The position numbers and the translations under genes were made by a program. A stretch of DNA of 64,000 bases from a virus. This document shows positions 18,507 to 27,248 of this stretch, one piece after another (position 1 is the first letter of the stretch; the number at the start of each line of letters is the position of its first letter). Below the pieces are notes generated by a model. It worked only from the letters and a program-made list of their open reading frames with translations, had not been told where the DNA came from and did not search any database. The DNA lies in the IMG/VR virus record IMGVR_UViG_3300036907_000061, positions 1 through 64,000 of that record. One strand, written 5' to 3'.

Positions 18507-20840
18507 TTAATACGTGCCGGTGGAAACAAACACTCCGTTGGTCATGTATCCAGAGTAGCCATGAGTAAGTGTTATATTGGTCGGAATATCCACACTGCCA
18601 AAAGACGTGCCGACCGTCCCAATGACGTTATTCAATCCCGAACCATTTCCGGCAAAAATTCCAACAAATGGAAGGTTGGGAGTTACCACAACACTTTTGA
18701 TGTTGGTGGTTCCGGCTGTGTGATACCTATAGAAAGAAACAAGTTCTTTCCCACTATTGTCTAAAAGAGCACCACTAGGATAACCCCCATCAGATTGTGG
18801 CGCAGAATCATTAATCTGTCCGATGTTTTGTATGTTGGTCATGGATAGTAGAGAAGTATTCGTCCAAGCTTGTGAAACAAGTGCCACGCTATTATATAGA
18901 ATCCCAGAGTATCGGTCACCAAAATCCATTTCAATCGCCGGGCCGTTGGGAAGGGTGATTAAATTTAAAGATACGGGAGATGAAAACGAACCATTAGTCC
19001 AAGTAGTAATCATACCAGTTGCTGGTTCATACCATGTTACCCCGGCGTTGGTTGTCCAGTCCGCCCACAGGCAACAAGGATTTCCAACTGCCCAATTCTC
19101 TCTCCGAGAAACGCTTAGCCAGAATGTATCATTGATTGGCAGGATTTCAGGTTCGCTTAGATTGGCCTCGTAGTCTATCAGGTGATTAGTCCAAGTTAAT
19201 CCATCCAGCGAACCCACCAACGCATAAATTGGGTCGTCCACCGCATAGTTGTAAAAACCGCATACCAAATTCGTTCCAGCCTTGCGGATGTGGCCATATG
19301 GCACACCAGTAAATGGGCTTTGGTAATGTATCATCCCATTCGTTGATATTGTGGCAATATCAGTCCACGTAATGCCTTGGTCGTCAGACACAGAAACAAT
19401 TGGTAAACCAAACATCCCAATGTTCGTAATTGATTGCATCCCGCGCACCAAAAAAAGCCGTCCATCAATGCAGCCAAAGGCCGTATTTCTCATATCCCAA
19501 TAAGCATTGGTATAGATTATGGAAGTGGCTTGCCAAGTTAAACCGCCATCGGTGGTTTTCGAGAAATGTACCGAACTCGCCGCGGTGCCGTTTTGCGAGG
19601 AAGCACCCCATACTCGGTACACAGTCTTCCGGTCAGAGCTACTGTCTTGATTAGCTAAGGACTCGTATTGAGTGCCGGGCATCGTAGGGTAATTGGTGGG
19701 TCCGCCATCTGATAGGGCTGAGCTTGGTCTTAAATTATTCAGCAAAACACCATTAGGGGCGTTGGTAGCACTGTTCGCCGTCAGCGACGTGGTTGCATTG
19801 CTCACTGGCCCGGAGATTTGTGCGGGAAGTATCGGCGCGGTGTTGGTTACCGTGGCGGACAGGTTTCCGGCGGTGATGCTGGATGCCGCCACCGATCCCG
19901 CATTGCGCGCATAATCCACCACAAATCCAGCCCCATTTGTGGGACTTCCGCTGGTGACAGAGTTGGTATTGCCAACCGCCATCGGATAGTTGGTCGGCGA
20001 AATCATCCCACTCTCGTTGGGCAGTGGATTGCCGTCAATGCCATAAATTGCGATGCTGGATGTGGTGGCATTGGGCACCGTATTCGTGGCGATGTTTCTG
20101 GCAAAATTAGAGTCAAAGTTGGAGACGGATACTGAAAGTGCATTTATGGCATTAGGCCAAAAGAAAGTATTGGTGTTTGGCAGTGACGTGATCGTTGACA
20201 AAATATTTGTCGGCAGTGCTCCCCATCCCGCATTATAGGCCGAGGATAAAAGAAAGCTCGACAGCACGTTCGTTCCTATCAATGCCCACCCAGCCGATAG
20301 GTTCGCCGGTATGCCGCTGATCCCACTAGCCCACGGTAGTCCAGTAGAGCTCGAGAGATTCAGACCCGCCACCGTTGTTCCATTCGTGAACAGACTCCAC
20401 GCATTGGTTGTAACCCAAGCATTGCTGCTCAAGATTGAAGATGATCCGAGGGGTGGAAGATTGGAAAGCGAGTTGTAATCAGACGATCCACCGCCAAGGG
20501 TTAAAAGAGTGTTGGTGCTCAAAGACTCCCACTGTGTCAAAAAACCAACATTTTGGATTGATGCAAAGCTTATTGCGTTTGTGGCTATGTAGTGGTCTAA
20601 TACGCTTAATGACTCTCCGGATGGCTCGAATGCGCTGGCGTCTGCAAATGCGGCTGTGCCTAACACATTGGAACCATTTCCATTGATACCCATGTCATTT
20701 AAGAACCCACCGGTGGTCTCGTTGGTCAGGGCCTTGCGGGTCAACTCGGAAGTGGTTACAATTTCTCGTCTTTGGGTATCCTGGGCCAATACACCAAGGG
20801 CGCAAGCCAATGAAAGTAAGAGGGATATGATTTTTTTCAT
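18507..20840 (-). CDS. Secreted BNR/sialidase-like propeller protein
   Basis: The protein has 777 residues. The N-terminus is a Sec signal peptide ending LACALGVLAQ. The first half is Asn/Ser/Thr-rich. The second half carries Asp-box motifs typical of BNR/sialidase propellers, for example SKTTDGGLTW, SDDQGITW and NAGVTW, each opening a blade. A role in recognising or trimming surface glycans is likely from the fold, but catalytic sialidase residues were not identified. It lies 2 nt upstream of the beta-helix/LamG gene, so the two are probably made together. Confidence 0.65.
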   Translation of the reverse strand: MKKIISLLLSLACALGVLAQDTQRREIVTTSELTRKALTNETTGGFLNDMGINGNGSNVLGTAAFADASAFEPSGESLSVLDHYIATNAISFASIQNVGFLTQWESLSTNTLLTLGGGSSDYNSLSNLPPLGSSSILSSNAWVTTNAWSLFTNGTTVAGLNLSSSTGLPWASGISGIPANLSAGWALIGTNVLSSFLLSSAYNAGWGALPTNILSTITSLPNTNTFFWPNAINALSVSVSNFDSNFARNIATNTVPNATTSSIAIYGIDGNPLPNESGMISPTNYPMAVGNTNSVTSGSPTNGAGFVVDYARNAGSVAASSITAGNLSATVTNTAPILPAQISGPVSNATTSLTANSATNAPNGVLLNNLRPSSALSDGGPTNYPTMPGTQYESLANQDSSSDRKTVYRVWGASSQNGTAASSVHFSKTTDGGLTWQATSIIYTNAYWDMRNTAFGCIDGRLFLVRGMQSITNIGMFGLPIVSVSDDQGITWTDIATISTNGMIHYQSPFTGVPYGHIRKAGTNLVCGFYNYAVDDPIYALVGSLDGLTWTNHLIDYEANLSEPEILPINDTFWLSVSRRENWAVGNPCCLWADWTTNAGVTWYEPATGMITTWTNGSFSSPVSLNLITLPNGPAIEMDFGDRYSGILYNSVALVSQAWTNTSLLSMTNIQNIGQINDSAPQSDGGYPSGALLDNSGKELVSFYRYHTAGTTNIKSVVVTPNLPFVGIFAGNGSGLNNVIGTVGTSFGSVDIPTNITLTHGYSGYMTNGVFVSTGTY

Positions 20841-20853
20841 TTTGTGTGGTGCA

Positions 20854-21546
20854 TTAGGGTGCTGTTGTGGTAATGGTTATGGTATACGCTCCCACGGGTA
20901 TTGTGAGGTATTCTCCATATCCAAGAGTGGTAGCAATCTGGGCTTGAAATTGTTCTCCAACCTCATACGAAATAAACCATGCCGAGTCCGGTATGGGCGG
21001 ATTAACACTTACAATAGTTACGCTTGGAAATGGGGAATAGGTTTGGCTATAATGTACTCCAAACGGAATCAAATTACCGGGCAATATGCTCAACTCGTTG
21101 GTCACGGTCATTATTATTTTCATGCTGGAATCAGATGGTGATCCGTAGAATGCTGAAAATCCAAAACCCGTGGTATAATCGTCCAATGTTGGGGGGCATC
21201 CGACCAGGTTAATATCCAGGTTATTGCTTCCAAAAAAAGAATACACGCACACGCTCGAAAGTGTGAAAGAAGTTCCATCAGGAGAGACGTAGGTGTTGCT
21301 TCCCGTTGGTGTAACATCGCAAAAAACTAGGTGCTTTTGTAAAGTGAGGTCGTAATAAACCATTCCATTCAGGCCAGACACTTTGCCTGTGGTAGTTAGA
21401 GTACAGTCAAGGCTGATATTGGTGTTGAACAATGAGTAGATCGTTTCCGTACCGTAAGACGCGGTGCCCACCACTGACAGATTTGTCTGCGACCACAACG
21501 GCAAACAAATCATCAAGTACAATAAGGAGATTAGTTTTTTAATCAT
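20854..21546 (-). CDS. Secreted beta-rich protein, function unknown
   Basis: The protein has 230 residues. A signal peptide (MIKKLISLLYLMICLPLWSQ) precedes a Thr/Ser/Gly/Tyr-rich beta sequence with five cysteines that could form disulfides after export. The 5' end overlaps the collagen-like gene by 4 nt. No family recognised. The membership in a run of exported proteins suggests a shared surface role. Confidence 0.55.
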   Translation of the reverse strand: MIKKLISLLYLMICLPLWSQTNLSVVGTASYGTETIYSLFNTNISLDCTLTTTGKVSGLNGMVYYDLTLQKHLVFCDVTPTGSNTYVSPDGTSFTLSSVCVYSFFGSNNLDINLVGCPPTLDDYTTGFGFSAFYGSPSDSSMKIIMTVTNELSILPGNLIPFGVHYSQTYSPFPSVTIVSVNPPIPDSAWFISYEVGEQFQAQIATTLGYGEYLTIPVGAYTITITTTAP

Positions 21547-22373
21547 GGATTCTGACTGCCAGTAAAGTTACCGGAAGGAACGCAGGTCAGCATAAACTGA
21601 CACACCCCTCCCGTTACAAGATTGGTCGGAGGGGGAGAGTTGCCGTTCACCGACTGAGCAACCCATTGGTAATTGGTTGGCCACGCAAAATTCAATGCGT
21701 TGGTGGTAAGATTGTGCAGGATGATGTTGAAAGTTTGGCTGGAATTCGATCCTGGTGTGGCATTGGTAACTGAAAGGTAAAACAGGTTGGTGTCGTGGGA
21801 ATACGAGAACAGTTCAAATGTTTGAGCCGACACTCCATTAAACGAACAGTTGGTCTGTCCATTGGTAAGAACCAGAAGTGAGTAGGTGTTGAAGTAGTTT
21901 GTGGTCACTCCGCTCATTGCGTTGGTTCCATTGATACCATTGGTTCCGTTTGTTCCATTGGTGCCATTTAATCCATTGGTGCCATTTAATCCATTGGTGC
22001 CATTTAATCCATTGAGTCCGTTGGTTCCGGTTCCATTGTTACTGACCCATATTCCACCCGTCATAGTTAAGTACGCCGTGATTAACCCCTGTGAGTTGGT
22101 GGTTTTAAGTACTATTAGATTTGTGTTGAGACTTTGAATGTCTACTATGAATCTTCCTCCATTTGTGGTAGGAATGTACAAATTACCAGATGAATCGTTG
22201 GTGATTCCAAGTACGCCTAGTGATTGCGCTGAGTACTCGTTTGTTATAACTCTGCGCCACAACTGGCTGGTCTGGGGTATGATTCTAAGCTGGGTTCCTA
22301 TTTGGTTGGTTACCAGTGTTCCTCGCGCTGAAATAGCGAAGGCAATAATGATGATGGATAGATACTTGCACAC
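21543..22373 (-). CDS. Secreted collagen-like protein with GTN/GLN repeats
   Basis: The protein has 276 residues. It has a hydrophobic signal-like N-terminus (LSIIIIAFAISARG), an N-terminal beta region, and then at about residues 115-153 a run of Gly-X-Asn triplets (GTN, GLN, GIN) with no break, which looks like a collagen-type triple-helix stalk. The C-terminal 120 residues are a beta-rich head. Such stalk-plus-head proteins trimerise. In phages they appear in fibres, here combined with a possible Sec signal. The DNA of the stalk (about 21915-22030) is internally repetitive. Confidence 0.6.
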   Translation of the reverse strand: MCKYLSIIIIAFAISARGTLVTNQIGTQLRIIPQTSQLWRRVITNEYSAQSLGVLGITNDSSGNLYIPTTNGGRFIVDIQSLNTNLIVLKTTNSQGLITAYLTMTGGIWVSNNGTGTNGLNGLNGTNGLNGTNGLNGTNGTNGTNGINGTNAMSGVTTNYFNTYSLLVLTNGQTNCSFNGVSAQTFELFSYSHDTNLFYLSVTNATPGSNSSQTFNIILHNLTTNALNFAWPTNYQWVAQSVNGNSPPPTNLVTGGVCQFMLTCVPSGNFTGSQNP

Positions 22374-22375
22374 AA

Positions 22376-22807
22376 TTATGACGGGTTAGGGACTGCGTTT
22401 CCGGCCAGCAATACCCACGCCCCGTTGGACGGGGATGTTCCAACCCATTGCAGAACTGCACTAAATCCTATGGAGTTGAACGTCAATGACTGAAAACTGG
22501 CGAAGATGCCATTCATGGTCCACGTCTGGGTGGTGGGAAGCGTGTAGGGGGGAATAATTACCGTCTTGACCTGTCCATTCCATTGTCCGTTGGGAATGGT
22601 GGCAATGAAATTTGATACCGGGCTCTTGGGTGTGGAAACGGCTAGAAACGTTGTGGAAGTGCTCAAGTCAACGGTGCCGTCGGTAATCAGTGTTTGAATG
22701 TTAGGCGTGAGTGGCGGTCGATGCCATGGGGCGATTGGACTGGGTACTACCAGTGGCCCGTGGTTGCATCCGCCCCCGCCGTTATCGTCCCAATCGAATA
22801 GTGTCAT
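22376..22807 (-). CDS. Hypothetical structural protein, 143 residues
   Basis: The protein starts MTLFDWDDNGGGGCNHG and has no signal peptide. It is beta-rich with Pro/Thr content and contains GQWNGQVKTVIIPP and GTSPSNGAWVLLAGN, which resemble short carbohydrate-binding or fibre-tip domains in phages. It lies between the adaptor-like gene and the collagen-like gene and may be a minor tail component. Confidence 0.5.
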   Translation of the reverse strand: MTLFDWDDNGGGGCNHGPLVVPSPIAPWHRPPLTPNIQTLITDGTVDLSTSTTFLAVSTPKSPVSNFIATIPNGQWNGQVKTVIIPPYTLPTTQTWTMNGIFASFQSLTFNSIGFSAVLQWVGTSPSNGAWVLLAGNAVPNPS

Positions 22808-22810
22808 AAG

Positions 22811-23533
22811 TTATTTATTTGATCTTGGTTGAGTGAAAAGGTTCTTGCGTATTAACGCATATGACTGCATGAAGCTTTGGTGTCTGGCGATATCGTGCTC
22901 GACGTATAATGCTGTTTTTGCCGTCGCAAACGCGGCCACGGCTTCGGCTGCCTGTTCGTCATAAGGAACAAGTTCATCGTTATTGGATGTAAGCTTAAAA
23001 CCGTTCCAATGCAAGGAAAATTTCTCGTTTGGCCTTATGAACGGATACAGGTAAAAGGTTTCGTTGTCGGGTCCTATGGAGAAAAGCGGCCTGCCGTCGA
23101 AGTGTTGTATGCGACCGTGCACCAGGTCGTATCGGTGTTCCCACGGCCAGTTTCGGCAGCTTAAACGATGCTGGTTTCTTTCTCTGCCCGACCTGCCATC
23201 CTCATCACGATCCACGCCGTATCCGGGATCAAGATGCTGGTGATAGAAGTCGTGGTCATACATATCATGTTCGTGTCCCACCACCCATGCATCAACAACG
23301 GAGCAGGAAGGGGGCAGGGTTCCAACTCCAGCCTTCCCTTCGATGACAAAGTCCGTGCAGTAGTAAATGGTCTCGTGGTTCTTGCGATATCTTGGGATGT
23401 AATGCTGCAAATCAAGGACTGCGTTTCTGATTTGCTGGGGCAGGAATTCCTCCAGTCCTATGCGATTGGCGTCCAGAGGCAACTGTGACAGGACCAAATC
23501 CTGGAACTCTGACCATTTCATATAATCGTCCAT
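22811..23533 (-). CDS. Head-tail adaptor / tail tubular-type protein
   Basis: The protein has 240 residues. The N-terminal segment (MKWSEFQDLVLSQLP, LPQQIRNAVLDLQHYIPRY) is helical and resembles the opening of podovirus adaptor proteins. The middle is His/Asp/Arg-rich, and the last 60 residues are helical (QAAEAVAAFATAKTALYVEHD). Its place downstream of capsid and upstream of the fibre genes fits a connector component. Assigned from pattern and context, not from a firm family match. Confidence 0.5.
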   Translation of the reverse strand: MDDYMKWSEFQDLVLSQLPLDANRIGLEEFLPQQIRNAVLDLQHYIPRYRKNHETIYYCTDFVIEGKAGVGTLPPSCSVVDAWVVGHEHDMYDHDFYHQHLDPGYGVDRDEDGRSGRERNQHRLSCRNWPWEHRYDLVHGRIQHFDGRPLFSIGPDNETFYLYPFIRPNEKFSLHWNGFKLTSNNDELVPYDEQAAEAVAAFATAKTALYVEHDIARHQSFMQSYALIRKNLFTQPRSNK

Positions 23534-23540
23534 AATGATT

Positions 23541-23966
23541 CTATTGAGTGATTGTGGGGGTCTTTATGTCCATTACCCTGCCGATTACCAAGGCGTCGTC
23601 CAAATCGTTTATAGGGGCTTTACCGGAGTCGGTGGCTGGTGATGGGTTGGGTTCAACGAGAGCCCCCGCAGGCGAGACAAGGACGGATGTCTGGGATTGC
23701 CCCGGCAAGTTCAGTGAGTCGTTCCAGTCGGAGAGTGTGCCTGAGTTTTTTTTTAAACAGTTTTCATATTCTTCTTTGTTTATTTCCGTCACTGCCAGAT
23801 TGGTCTTGCACAGTTCTGACAGGGAAGTTATCTTGATTGGGTCGGATGCGGAGAATACTCCCATCCATGTTCCACAAAGTATGTAGCACTCGAATTTGAA
23901 CTGGAATCCTTTTCCCTGTATGGGATGGGCTGCGTTAAGCGCGTGAAAGTATCTTGTTTCGCTCAT
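23541..23966 (-). CDS. Hypothetical structural protein, 141 residues
   Basis: The protein starts MSETRYFHALNAAHP. The first 90 residues look like a compact alpha/beta domain (FQFKFECYILCGTWMGVFSA) and the C-terminal 50 residues are Pro/Ser-rich and probably flexible. It lies 7 nt upstream of the adaptor-like gene and just downstream of a terminator-like hairpin. No family recognised; possibly a capsid-fibre or connector protein. Confidence 0.5.
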   Translation of the reverse strand: MSETRYFHALNAAHPIQGKGFQFKFECYILCGTWMGVFSASDPIKITSLSELCKTNLAVTEINKEEYENCLKKNSGTLSDWNDSLNLPGQSQTSVLVSPAGALVEPNPSPATDSGKAPINDLDDALVIGRVMDIKTPTITQ

Positions 23967-23973
23967 ATTAGCT

Positions 23974-24009
23974 AAAACCGGCGTCAGCCCACCGAAAGGC
24001 CAACGCCGG
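23974..24009 (-). terminator. Rho-independent-type terminator
   Basis: Read on the minus strand, a 7-bp perfect stem (CCGGCGT at 24009-24003 with ACGCCGG at 23984-23978) is followed by TTTT at 23977-23974. A second hairpin (ACGCGG/CCGCGT, 24017-24039) lies just before it, right after the stop of the 195-residue gene. Together they could end or attenuate transcription coming from the capsid gene. Confidence 0.55.
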
Positions 24010-24045
24010 AGGTTGTACGCGGAGAACCCAAAACCGCGTCACATA

Positions 24046-24633
24046 TTAGTGGTATAAACCAAATCCTACTGTCACGTCCCAATCGTCGTTGGAGTTGGTG
24101 CTTCCGTTCTGGAGTGACACCAGTCGGGCAACGTCCGCGTTTCCGAATTGATTTGTGTTGATCGCTATGGAGAACCGACCGTCCACTTCGTTGGTGAGAG
24201 TAGTGGCGGTTACAACGGCAATGGTGTTGGTAACCAGGCTATTGGTGCACCAGATATATCCGCCTGATACTGAATAGTTGGTATATGCCGTTGTTGGACC
24301 ATTAGTGATGGTGTAAGCGCCAATCTTGTATCCCGGATACCACGTAAGGATTAGATTCCCATTGGTATCTGCGGTTATATTGTGATTGGCAACCTTGTAG
24401 AAAACGTCGAAGCTGGTTGTGGTCCCGTGCAAATCAATCACCCCGGCAACACCCGGTGCAGAGAAGGGATTGAGTGTAAATCCGGTAATGCTGGTGACGA
24501 CGTTGGATGGGCCGATATCTTGGTTGAGCACCAGAATTCTAGAGTCGTATTGGTACTGAGGAACGAAACTCTGCGCCAGTGCCATACCCCCGATGGCGAA
24601 TGATGTTAAAATTGCTAATGTGTATTTTTTCAT
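24046..24633 (-). CDS. Secreted beta-rich protein, 195 residues
   Basis: A Sec signal peptide (MKKYTLAILTSFAIGGMALA) precedes a Thr/Asn/Val-rich mature part predicted as beta strands, ending DDWDVTVGFGLYH. No charged or catalytic motif is seen. It follows directly after another signal-peptide gene and is abundant-transcript territory, immediately downstream of the capsid gene. It may be an exported or virion-decorating protein; unknown. Confidence 0.55.
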   Translation of the reverse strand: MKKYTLAILTSFAIGGMALAQSFVPQYQYDSRILVLNQDIGPSNVVTSITGFTLNPFSAPGVAGVIDLHGTTTSFDVFYKVANHNITADTNGNLILTWYPGYKIGAYTITNGPTTAYTNYSVSGGYIWCTNSLVTNTIAVVTATTLTNEVDGRFSIAINTNQFGNADVARLVSLQNGSTNSNDDWDVTVGFGLYH

Positions 24634-24638
24634 GGTGG

Positions 24639-25310
24639 TTATTGGTAAACGATATCTGATGTGCTGGGCTGAACCGTAGCATTGGTTGCGGTGAATTGAG
24701 AATTGGGCTGCATTGCAACGGTAAACGTGTTAGTGCCCACCCCAAGATACTTCACAATTGATCCACTTACTGCATTGCTATACCATAGCCCACCGGCGGC
24801 GGTGGTTGGACTTAATGTAACGGTCACTATGGCCCTGCGATTGCCAAGAACATACCAAACGCCGGTTGTGAAGTCGGTGGTGACTTCGCTGAATTTCGTG
24901 GAGTTTGTGGAATAAGTGCCGGATATGGTTGTATTCCCAAGAAAGGTTGAGTTGGTGGAATATATTGATACCGGATTGGTTTGTGTTCCAATGGTCCAAG
25001 TCTGCCAATAAGCCGTGTCTACGGTCCAAATCTCGTACAAACCGCCGCTGCTATTGGTGCTGACATTGATGGTCAGAATGTCGTGTATCAGATTTGGAAA
25101 GTTGGTGGACGGAAAGGCAATATGGAACGTGCCCTGCGCGTTATTCGTAGTGGTCGAATTGGCCGTTGAATAAATCACATATGGCCAGGACGACTGATAA
25201 AGGTCGGGCAGGCTGTTTCCGTTGTTTTGGTTGGGCCACTGTGCTGGCTGTGCAAAAGCATAAGCCATAACGGTCAGCGACGCCAGTGTGGTTAAAATCA
25301 GTTTTCTCAT
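24639..25310 (-). CDS. Secreted beta-rich protein, 223 residues
   Basis: The frame extends 23 codons further upstream, but the start MRKLILTTLASLTVMAYAFA at 25310 gives a canonical signal peptide and follows an A-rich leader. The mature part is Thr/Asn/Ser-rich beta sequence with a style like its downstream neighbour. A GC hairpin separates it from the capsid gene. Function unknown. Confidence 0.55.
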   Translation of the reverse strand: MRKLILTTLASLTVMAYAFAQPAQWPNQNNGNSLPDLYQSSWPYVIYSTANSTTTNNAQGTFHIAFPSTNFPNLIHDILTINVSTNSSGGLYEIWTVDTAYWQTWTIGTQTNPVSIYSTNSTFLGNTTISGTYSTNSTKFSEVTTDFTTGVWYVLGNRRAIVTVTLSPTTAAGGLWYSNAVSGSIVKYLGVGTNTFTVAMQPNSQFTATNATVQPSTSDIVYQ

Positions 25311-25342
25311 GTGTTTTTCTTTGTGTTTTGGTTTATGCGGGA

Positions 25343-25360
25343 GCGGGGTATTATCCCCGC
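25343..25360 (-). terminator. GC-rich hairpin after the capsid gene
   Basis: GCGGGG (25343-25348) pairs with CCCCGC (25355-25360) around a 6-nt AT loop. It lies 12 nt past the capsid stop. No T-tract follows on the minus strand, so it may stabilise the capsid mRNA 3' end or act as a weak terminator rather than a full stop. Confidence 0.4.
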
Positions 25361-25371
25361 CCCCAATATTG

Positions 25372-27108
25372 TTAGCCATTCAAGTCACAACCGGTAACCG
25401 TCAGCTTCGGACAGGCGTCGCTGAAATTCTCGATTATCTGGTGGCGGTTGGCATTGCCAACTCGAACTTCAAATGTCTGGCTGTTGAGCAGATAGTGCTG
25501 GACATTGGGGGTGATCACATCAATGTACAGGTTGTCTGACAGGTTGTTCGTGCGAGGAACGCTCATCGTTTTGATGAGATTGATCATAATATCCGACCAA
25601 TCAATCATCCACAATGCCCGTCCTCTTGATTTTTGAGCACCCTGGAATTGGGCAACCCGGTCATCAAAGTACAGGTCGCTGAACACACAGAGCTGGTATC
25701 CGTAATCCGGCAGGTCGTACATATCGTACTCCCACAGGACGGCACCATTGAAACTAATCTTCTCTCCGATTTTGGCAAAGAGAGTCAGGTCGGACGAGTA
25801 TTTCGCTTTGTAATACTTCATCATCAACTGACGAATCGCCGGACGTGTTTTGAGCAGGTCGGTCATTACATCGACTCGGTCAACCGAAATGCCAGCCTCG
25901 CCCTCGCGCTCGCGCTTGGCAATATGACCGGCTTGGAACAGTTGGTCAAGGTCAAGCGGGCCTCCTTGTTTGTCAAGAACCTGTCCGCATTCGTCCATCT
26001 GGGTTCTGAAACCCTTGGTATTTGCCTTGTATTCGATGGCCAGAGTGGAACCCGCTCCTTGAGTAGCGGCCCATGCGGGGTCGTATACCCGGGGCAGAGA
26101 CTGCCACAGCGCGGTAGTCTGGTTTTCGTTGATGGCCTTGCCATAGAAACAGGTGCGGTAATATTCATCCTCACGGAATTTCTCCTGTTGGGCACGAAGC
26201 TTGGCAAGAGGAAGGGTGCGGAATAACTTGGTTCCAGCGCTGGTTGTGGCGGCTTCCAAAGCCTTCACGTATTCATCATTGTATTTGTGAACCCAGCGAT
26301 AGGTTTGCTGCCAGTAGTCGATCAAACCGTAATCGTTGTAACCAGGCAGTGCGAATCCATATTTCTCGAAGTCGCTCACACTGTTGGTGAGGATTTGCAC
26401 AACTCCAGTCGTGGGCTGATAGGCGGCTTGCTGGCCTCCGGTGGCAGACTCCCACCATCCGTTTGTGCCAGCATCATTTGTGCCGCCGTAAGCAAAGTCA
26501 CCCTTATAGGTCTGGCTGGGGGCAACAATCACATAGGCGGAGTTGGCGTCAATGTTGGCGGACGAAACAATTCGCATGTTGGCAGTCATGGAAACGTTGG
26601 CGGTCCCAAGCCATTCAATCACAACATAATGACCCGGCAGGAAATATCGCTCAATGTTTACCAGTGCGCTGTTGGGCTTCTTGACCCACGGAGAGGCATC
26701 GGCGTCTTGGGTGCCATTGGTAACCGTCAGGGTCCAGTGTGCGCCGGGGGATGTTCCGCCAGTTGCAGCACCGGCACTGACTCTGAAATAGTTTGGATTG
26801 ACTTTGTTCCGGCGAGGAACCAGGCTAAAGGGGGCGATAACACTGGGGGCTCCGCTTGATTTTCCTTCTTTGAATCCAACGGTGCGAGACAGGAGCAGGT
26901 CGGTAAGTGAGCGTTCTTGCACACCGGCCATTCGCGCTTCCTTGGTTTGTGCAATCACTCGGTCGAGACCGATTTCTTTCAAGAAGGCGCTCTCGATGTC
27001 GCTCTGCGTCCAGGTGGAAATACTGGCTCTCGTCAAACTCATCGCGTCGTCGACGCTAATAAGGCGGGGGCTGCAATTGTCGGCGTTAAAGGCTAAGGGG
27101 TCTGGCAT
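25372..27108 (-). CDS. Major capsid protein (candidate)
   Basis: The protein has 578 residues and starts MPDPLAFNADNC. It has no signal peptide and is a balanced alpha/beta sequence with long helices (residues 30-75, RASISTWTQSDIESAFLKEIG) and beta segments toward the C-terminus (RALWMIDWSDIMINLIKTMSV). It lies directly downstream of the scaffold candidate, behind its own promoter, the usual arrangement for a capsid gene that must be made in excess. The size is large for an HK97-fold capsid, so an inserted surface domain at about residues 100-230 is likely. Assigned from order and composition. Confidence 0.65.
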   Translation of the reverse strand: MPDPLAFNADNCSPRLISVDDAMSLTRASISTWTQSDIESAFLKEIGLDRVIAQTKEARMAGVQERSLTDLLLSRTVGFKEGKSSGAPSVIAPFSLVPRRNKVNPNYFRVSAGAATGGTSPGAHWTLTVTNGTQDADASPWVKKPNSALVNIERYFLPGHYVVIEWLGTANVSMTANMRIVSSANIDANSAYVIVAPSQTYKGDFAYGGTNDAGTNGWWESATGGQQAAYQPTTGVVQILTNSVSDFEKYGFALPGYNDYGLIDYWQQTYRWVHKYNDEYVKALEAATTSAGTKLFRTLPLAKLRAQQEKFREDEYYRTCFYGKAINENQTTALWQSLPRVYDPAWAATQGAGSTLAIEYKANTKGFRTQMDECGQVLDKQGGPLDLDQLFQAGHIAKREREGEAGISVDRVDVMTDLLKTRPAIRQLMMKYYKAKYSSDLTLFAKIGEKISFNGAVLWEYDMYDLPDYGYQLCVFSDLYFDDRVAQFQGAQKSRGRALWMIDWSDIMINLIKTMSVPRTNNLSDNLYIDVITPNVQHYLLNSQTFEVRVGNANRHQIIENFSDACPKLTVTGCDLNG

Positions 27109-27148
27109 AATTTAATCTTTCGTTGCGATGGTTTTCGCTTTTGATCAC

Positions 27149-27177
27149 ATCTTAACATACAACACCATCATAATCAA
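27149..27177 (-). promoter_or_regulatory. Sigma70-type promoter for the capsid gene
   Basis: On the minus strand, TTGATT (27177-27172) and TAAGAT (27154-27149) are separated by 17 bp. The expected start near 27142 would leave about a 34-nt leader before the capsid ATG at 27108. It sits in the only sizeable AT-rich gap (27109-27248) of the packaging/capsid block. Confidence 0.45.
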
Positions 27178-27248
27178 CAAATACCATTTAGAAGTATTAT
27201 TTTATGGGTTTGGATTTGTTTTGCTGTATTGTTACTTTATGACGAACA

